Positions 53,896 to 58,409 of a stretch of 58,409 nt of DNA are shown here, piece after piece; within the stretch, counting starts at the first letter, position 1, and the number at the start of each line of letters is the position of its first letter. The notes below the pieces were generated by a model that saw only the letters and a list, made by a program, of their open reading frames with translations, did no database searches and was not told where the DNA came from. The translations under genes and the position numbers were made by a program. The stretch comes from Chlorobiota bacterium (lineage in GTDB: Bacteria; Bacteroidota; Ignavibacteria; Tepidaquicellales; OLB5), in contig JAKEEM010000015.1 in assembly GCA_022616535.1 (NCBI GenBank), forward strand, positions 1-58,409, given 5' to 3'.

Positions 53896-56327
53896 CTATT
53901 TTAAAAGAACCATTTTCATCGATTTTGTGTATTTTACATCGCCCGAATTTTTAGCTGCAATTTTATAAAAATATACACCGCTTGCAAAATTTCTCCCGTT
54001 CCAAATGACTTCATACTCTCCCGCAAATTTTCTTTCATTTACTAAAATTGAAACCTCCCTCCCGAGTACATCATAAACAGTGAGAGTAACGTCTATTGGT
54101 TCTTTAATACTGTACCTTATAGTTGTCAGCGGATTAAACGGGTTCGGAAAATTCTGTTTCAAAGAATATTCGTAAGGTATGAAATCCCTGCATTCAGGCA
54201 AATATAAGTTTGCAAAGCAATTTTCATAATTTTCACGGGCTATGACAGACGCTTCCCTCAGCTTTGTTATACTGTTCAAATTGCTGTTCCCGCGGGCAAT
54301 TACCTGTGCGATAACAATAATCTGTGTATCGCCCGGATTAACGTCTAAACTACCCGACGCCATTAAAAAATAACGGTCATCACCCCCGCTCATTACCCAC
54401 CCCTGATTAGTAACAGGGTCACCTGAGTGTGAAAACTTAGTAGGAAAATTACCGACAGGATTGATAAATGGGCGGCCCGTATTCTGAAGCCCTTTTAATA
54501 CTCTGTAAGATTCAGCATAATTGAGAGGAAAACCAAAATGCTTGGGCACATTCACCGATGCTGTTACTTTTTTATCAGTATATCCAGTGTATGCTATTTT
54601 ATTTTTACCTGAACACAAGAAATACGTTTCAGAACTGTCTATGGTTCTTTCCCTTAGCCCTCTCAAAAAAACCGTTCCAACTGCGGGAGGATTTAATCCA
54701 TATTCACCGTCATTATTATTGCTGTTATAAACATAACCCAAACCCAATGAAGAATCACAACCATAGTTGTCATCGGTAGCATTACCAAGGTCATCATCAA
54801 AAAAAACACCCGCGATGAAGTTCTTCCATATTTTATTGCTTCTGTTGATTATTTTAAATTCTGAATAAATAGTATTATTTATATAGCCGTTATCATTATA
54901 AGCCCAGTTAATTTGTATAATATCAGCATTTAATGGTTTTGTCCCGCCATGATTAGCCCAGTGATAATTCGTATCGGAATCTGTATACCTGTAAAACATC
55001 GTTTGGTGGCCATAATCTTTTGCCGTGTATCTGTTATTCGAATAATCAAAACATACGGGAGCATTTTGGTCGGAATTTCCGAGCTTTATACTTGGCCAAA
55101 AGAATCTTTCGATATCGTTAATGCCTAAACTTAATTTATATGTTCTGTATAAAGTATCCTTGCCATCGGGTTCACCCGCGGAATTTGTATAGCCGGGCAT
55201 ATATTCATATGTAAAATCCGAAACTGCGACAAGTGTGTCGTTATCAACAATTGCTCCGAGCCATAACCTGAAGAATATCTTGCGAATTTATTTTCCCCTT
55301 TCGGCCATTCAAACCCTGTATTACCTGTAAATGGATTTCTGTTGAAATTGCCGTTATTTCTGAAATAAGTGGCGATTGTATTAACATCAATTTTTTTGGG
55401 AGTAGCAAAATAATTTTCCGAAACGTTTTTAAAAATTTTCCCGTTATCTGAAATCAATATTCCGGAATATTGCGTAAAAAAATGTATAACTGAAATTCTA
55501 CCTGCACCGGGAATATTTTGAAGTAAAAAATCACCGCCGTTTATTGATTTTAAAATTTTTCCATTACTAAGACAGCTATAAAAAATTGAATAAGGGGAAC
55601 CACCTGTAATTGTAATTCCGTATATAGTTTCATTTGTATTTGTTTTAATGATGTTCCAAGTGGTATCGGAAGCATTGTGTAAAAGTGTCCCATCTTTCCC
55701 GGAAATGTACCTGTAGCCGCTACTAATGAAAAATAAGTCACTATTTATTCCAAGATTAATGTTATACCATGTTGAACCACCATTGTTAGATTTAAGGACC
55801 GTTCCATTTGCACCTACAATCATATAGCCGGCTACACCATAATAAAGATTAGCGGTCGTATTGCTTTCTCTTATTGTAAAACTATTGCCGTTATTTGTAG
55901 AACCAAGGATTAACCCGTCGTCACCAACTATATATACCCGTGTACCACCAAAAAAAGCGCAATTCAGCTTTTTGGAAGTATTAGTGTTAAGCTGCATCCA
56001 GCTGTCACCACCGTTTGTTGAGCGGAAACAAGTTCCGCTATCTCCAACAATAAAAATTTTTAAACCATCTTTTAAAATATAATTAAGATTAGCGTTCGTA
56101 AATTTTTGAAATGCAAGCCAGGTTTTGCCGGAATCAATGGATTCAATTACGGTTCCATTGTTACCGGCTACAATAACATAGCCATAACTACCGTACATGC
56201 TGTTTAAGTTTTCCATAGTGCCGCTGTTGACAAGATACCATTGGGCAAAAATAGGGTGTCCGGTATAATAATTTATTATAATTAGAGATGAATAGAGAAG
56301 GGCTTTAATTGCAGTGTTTTTTAACAC
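53896..56327 (-). pseudogene. Frameshifted propeller-type T9SS protein
   Basis: Two overlapping frames form one gene of about 810 codons. 55131-56327 gives a signal peptide (LLYSSLIIINYYTGHPIFAQ), YCF48-like units (SIDSGKTW, STNGGDSW, SNNGGSTW), then GFEWPKGENKFARYSSG. It breaks at LWLG: the sequence reads YGSEQ instead of LWLGAIVDNDTLVAVSDF. The other frame supplies that segment and continues through 53896-55200 (YEYMPGYTNSAGEPDGKD) to a sorting domain ending KMVLLK. One missing T at 55265-55266 explains it. The middle region (about 360-720) is a different secreted domain that often follows FARYSSGLWLG in this lineage. Confidence 0.8.
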
Positions 56328-56432
56328 TTAATTCTGTAGAATTCTTAAGAACAAAATAATCAATATTTTATTATAATGCAATTATTTTTTAAGTAACTGC
56401 ATTAAGTTAAAGGCAGTTAAAAAGGTTATAAT

Positions 56433-58409
56433 TTACTTCACCACAACCATTTTCCTAACTTCGGAGTATTTATCATCAACGCTCAGCCGGTAGAAATAAA
56501 TTCCGCTAGCAATGCTGTTTGCGTTGAAATCAACTTCATAGACTCCTGACCGTTGCTGCTGGTTAATCAGTTCAGTGACCTCTCTGCCTGTAACATCATA
56601 TACAACAAGCTTAACATTATGAAGTGAGCTGCTTTGGAAAGGAATCGAATATTTTATTTTAGTCGAAGGGTTGAAAGGATTCGGATAATTCTGATAAAGC
56701 GAAAACTTATCTGCTATCAATGATATTTGCTTAATGCCGAAAATATCATAAAAAGAAATTCTTGCATTGGTTTCAACCTCAGCCAGTCCCGCCACAGACT
56801 GGCCTTCAATAAGCCCGGTAAAAGCTTTCACAATGACTTTCATTTCATCTATTTTCGGAGTTCCCGCTACATTGAATGTTGAACCGTTAACGCTTATTAC
56901 ACCCGTGCTTGGAATACCTGCAACCTGATTGCTGAGATAATAAAATAAAACCTCGCAATCACTTACCTGTATATTAGTATTATTTGAAGTATTGGGCCGG
57001 ATATTATAAAGAATCACCCTTCTCACATCAATCGGCACATTCCATTTCAGATTAACGAATTCGTTATTTGAGCCCGTCGCAATCCAGTTAACTGTTAATG
57101 TGTCGTTTCTCGCTTTACGGTCAATAACTTTTTTGCCCGGATACTGCAATGAATCATTAACAAACTTAAAAGAACTTTGGGTTACAGTTGCAGATGTTGA
57201 GGTATTAAAAAACTGTCCTTCGGATAAATTCGGCGGAACGGGAATCGTTGTGTGCCCCGCATGGCACCCGACGCATTTTGTTCCTATTCCGAATCTTGCG
57301 TAATTCATCCCCACAACGTGTGCAACTTGCCCGTTTGAGCCGACTATCACTTTCCCTGCGGAGTCAACCACCTGTTCAAACATCGGAACATCAGCCGGCG
57401 CATTATCAAAGCTAATCTGTCCCGAATGAAATACCGAAATCTGAGCAAGGAATAAGGCAGTATCCCTGCCGAGTGAATCCATCCTTTGAAAATTCAGAAA
57501 GAACTTAATCTTTGCATGCTTCCTGATTGGCGGTGCGTCCTGCATTGGTTCATCAACATCGCCGTTTGTGAACATATTAACACAGTCAAACCTGAACCCG
57601 CCGTTTTTATACCAAGTCTGCGGGTCAGCTGTCGGCGGTAATTCATCGCTTATTTCTGTTACTAAATCAGGCAGAACAGGAGGAGCTTGTTTCGCAAGAA
57701 GAAGCTCGGCATTCAGCTCAAGCTTCCCGGGGATATCAAAGTAAAGCTGAAGTCCGCTTCCGTCAAGATTAACTGTATATAATCCGTAGTCCTGATTTTC
57801 AACCTGCGCTGCATATGAAAATAAAATCTTCCCGTTTGGCAGCTGGGCGGGGTCAGCTGCATAAGGCGGCTGCATTGTTCCGTAAGAGGGGGGATTTTGT
57901 ATATAAAGCTGCATAGTGCTTTGGTTAACGCCGATAATGTGATTAGGATAATCAACGCCCTGGTTGAACCATCTTAAGCCAGTGCTGCCGGATGTAAAAT
58001 ACATAGGCGTGTGGGGAACAAATGTTCCGATTAGCCGGCCGTCACTCATAACATAAGGTTTATAATTATGCAAACCGTTCCTGAAATTCCCTGTCCCGGC
58101 GTAAAGCTCTAAAACATCACCATCGGGTCTTATTCTGGCTGACTGCCAAACGTTTGCTATGTCGTTAGTAACTGCCAAAGCTGAATCACGCGTAAGTCCG
58201 TTTGGAGTAATCAGCGAAGGACGGTCAATGTTCAGCCACCACCTTGAGAAAACTATTTTACCTGTGAGCGGGTCAATTGTAGGTTCTTCAGCACTGTTTC
58301 GTTCGGTTGTAATTCTATGAAGATTCGTTAAGTCTGCGTTAATAATATATAAATTTGTCGTCCTTGCTCCGCCGAATTCAGAAAGACTCGGATAGCGCGT
58401 GCTTGCAAA
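56433..58409 (-). CDS. Secreted CxxCH-containing T9SS protein (partial, N-terminus off window)
   Basis: The frame is open to the right edge, so the start is not in the window; the visible part is about 658 residues. The first part has TolB/propeller-like segments (VWQSARIRPDGDVLELYAG, LPNGKILFSYAAQ). A c-type haem motif CVGCH (about residue 370 of the visible part) follows, then a domain with QYPGKKVIDRKARND, and a T9SS sorting domain from QNYPNPFNP ending RKMVVVK. The layout resembles hydrazine-synthase-alpha-like or PSCyt proteins, but the function cannot be assigned. Turn 1 of the sorting domain is slightly long (FQSSSLHNV), without a clear palindrome. Confidence 0.8.
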   Translation of the reverse strand, partial: FASTRYPSLSEFGGARTTNLYIINADLTNLHRITTERNSAEEPTIDPLTGKIVFSRWWLNIDRPSLITPNGLTRDSALAVTNDIANVWQSARIRPDGDVLELYAGTGNFRNGLHNYKPYVMSDGRLIGTFVPHTPMYFTSGSTGLRWFNQGVDYPNHIIGVNQSTMQLYIQNPPSYGTMQPPYAADPAQLPNGKILFSYAAQVENQDYGLYTVNLDGSGLQLYFDIPGKLELNAELLLAKQAPPVLPDLVTEISDELPPTADPQTWYKNGGFRFDCVNMFTNGDVDEPMQDAPPIRKHAKIKFFLNFQRMDSLGRDTALFLAQISVFHSGQISFDNAPADVPMFEQVVDSAGKVIVGSNGQVAHVVGMNYARFGIGTKCVGCHAGHTTIPVPPNLSEGQFFNTSTSATVTQSSFKFVNDSLQYPGKKVIDRKARNDTLTVNWIATGSNNEFVNLKWNVPIDVRRVILYNIRPNTSNNTNIQVSDCEVLFYYLSNQVAGIPSTGVISVNGSTFNVAGTPKIDEMKVIVKAFTGLIEGQSVAGLAEVETNARISFYDIFGIKQISLIADKFSLYQNYPNPFNPSTKIKYSIPFQSSSLHNVKLVVYDVTGREVTELINQQQRSGVYEVDFNANSIASGIYFYRLSVDDKYSEVRKMVVVK

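Noticed and set aside
1-58409. tRNA, rRNA, integrase or phage genes
   Set aside because: None could be recognised on either strand.

Overview
The window looks like a chromosomal stretch from an AT-rich member of the Ignavibacteria/Chlorobi-Bacteroidota side of the tree. This is inferred from the many secreted proteins that end in an Ignavibacteria-style type IX secretion (T9SS) sorting domain (NYPNPFNP, then YD-LGRE, then SGVYFYKL, then KKM-L-K), from several Bacteroidota-type promoter boxes (TATATTTG, and one full TTTG-N20-TATTTTTG), and from the mixture of weak and strong Shine-Dalgarno sites. No rRNA, tRNA or CRISPR array was seen.

Layout. 1-11232 is almost entirely minus-strand: a series of T9SS cargo proteins (YCF48/BNR-like propellers and sialidase-like repeats), interrupted only by a small cupin gene. 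Its last six genes sit 10-13 bases apart behind a GAF-domain regulator. 11408-19219 holds a coiled-coil protein, a doubtful ORF, a TonB-dependent receptor, two more T9SS proteins and a class V aminotransferase. 19220-23740 holds a repeat-rich spacer, a frameshifted M6-like secreted peptidase and another propeller. 23970-34922 is a plus-strand housekeeping run: NrnA-like phosphoesterase, M17 aminopeptidase, MFS transporter, a TonB-like membrane protein, QueG, an Mrr-like nuclease, a methyltransferase, small membrane proteins and a cytochrome/propeller lipoprotein. 35119-36706 is an ArsR/SRPBCC operon with a perfect operator-like palindrome. 37535-42592 is a large alpha-2-macroglobulin. 43123-49188 holds a two-component pair, an ABC-F ATPase, a GxxExxY nuclease cassette with terminal inverted repeats, a metallo-hydrolase, a toxin-antitoxin pair and a Rieske protein. 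49217-58409 returns to minus-strand T9SS cargo, with an amino-acid permease and a PIG-L deacetylase.

Two themes cut across the genes. First, short palindromic repeats lie both between genes and in-frame inside them. At least seven T9SS sorting domains carry different palindromes at the same beta-turn, two more turns of the domain are also used, and queG carries two composite insertions. This resembles the protein-coding palindromic elements known from Rickettsia, and it is the most interesting signal here. Second, seven genes are broken by frameshifts; six are single-base indels, several of them in G/C runs, so residual assembly error must be weighed against real gene decay.
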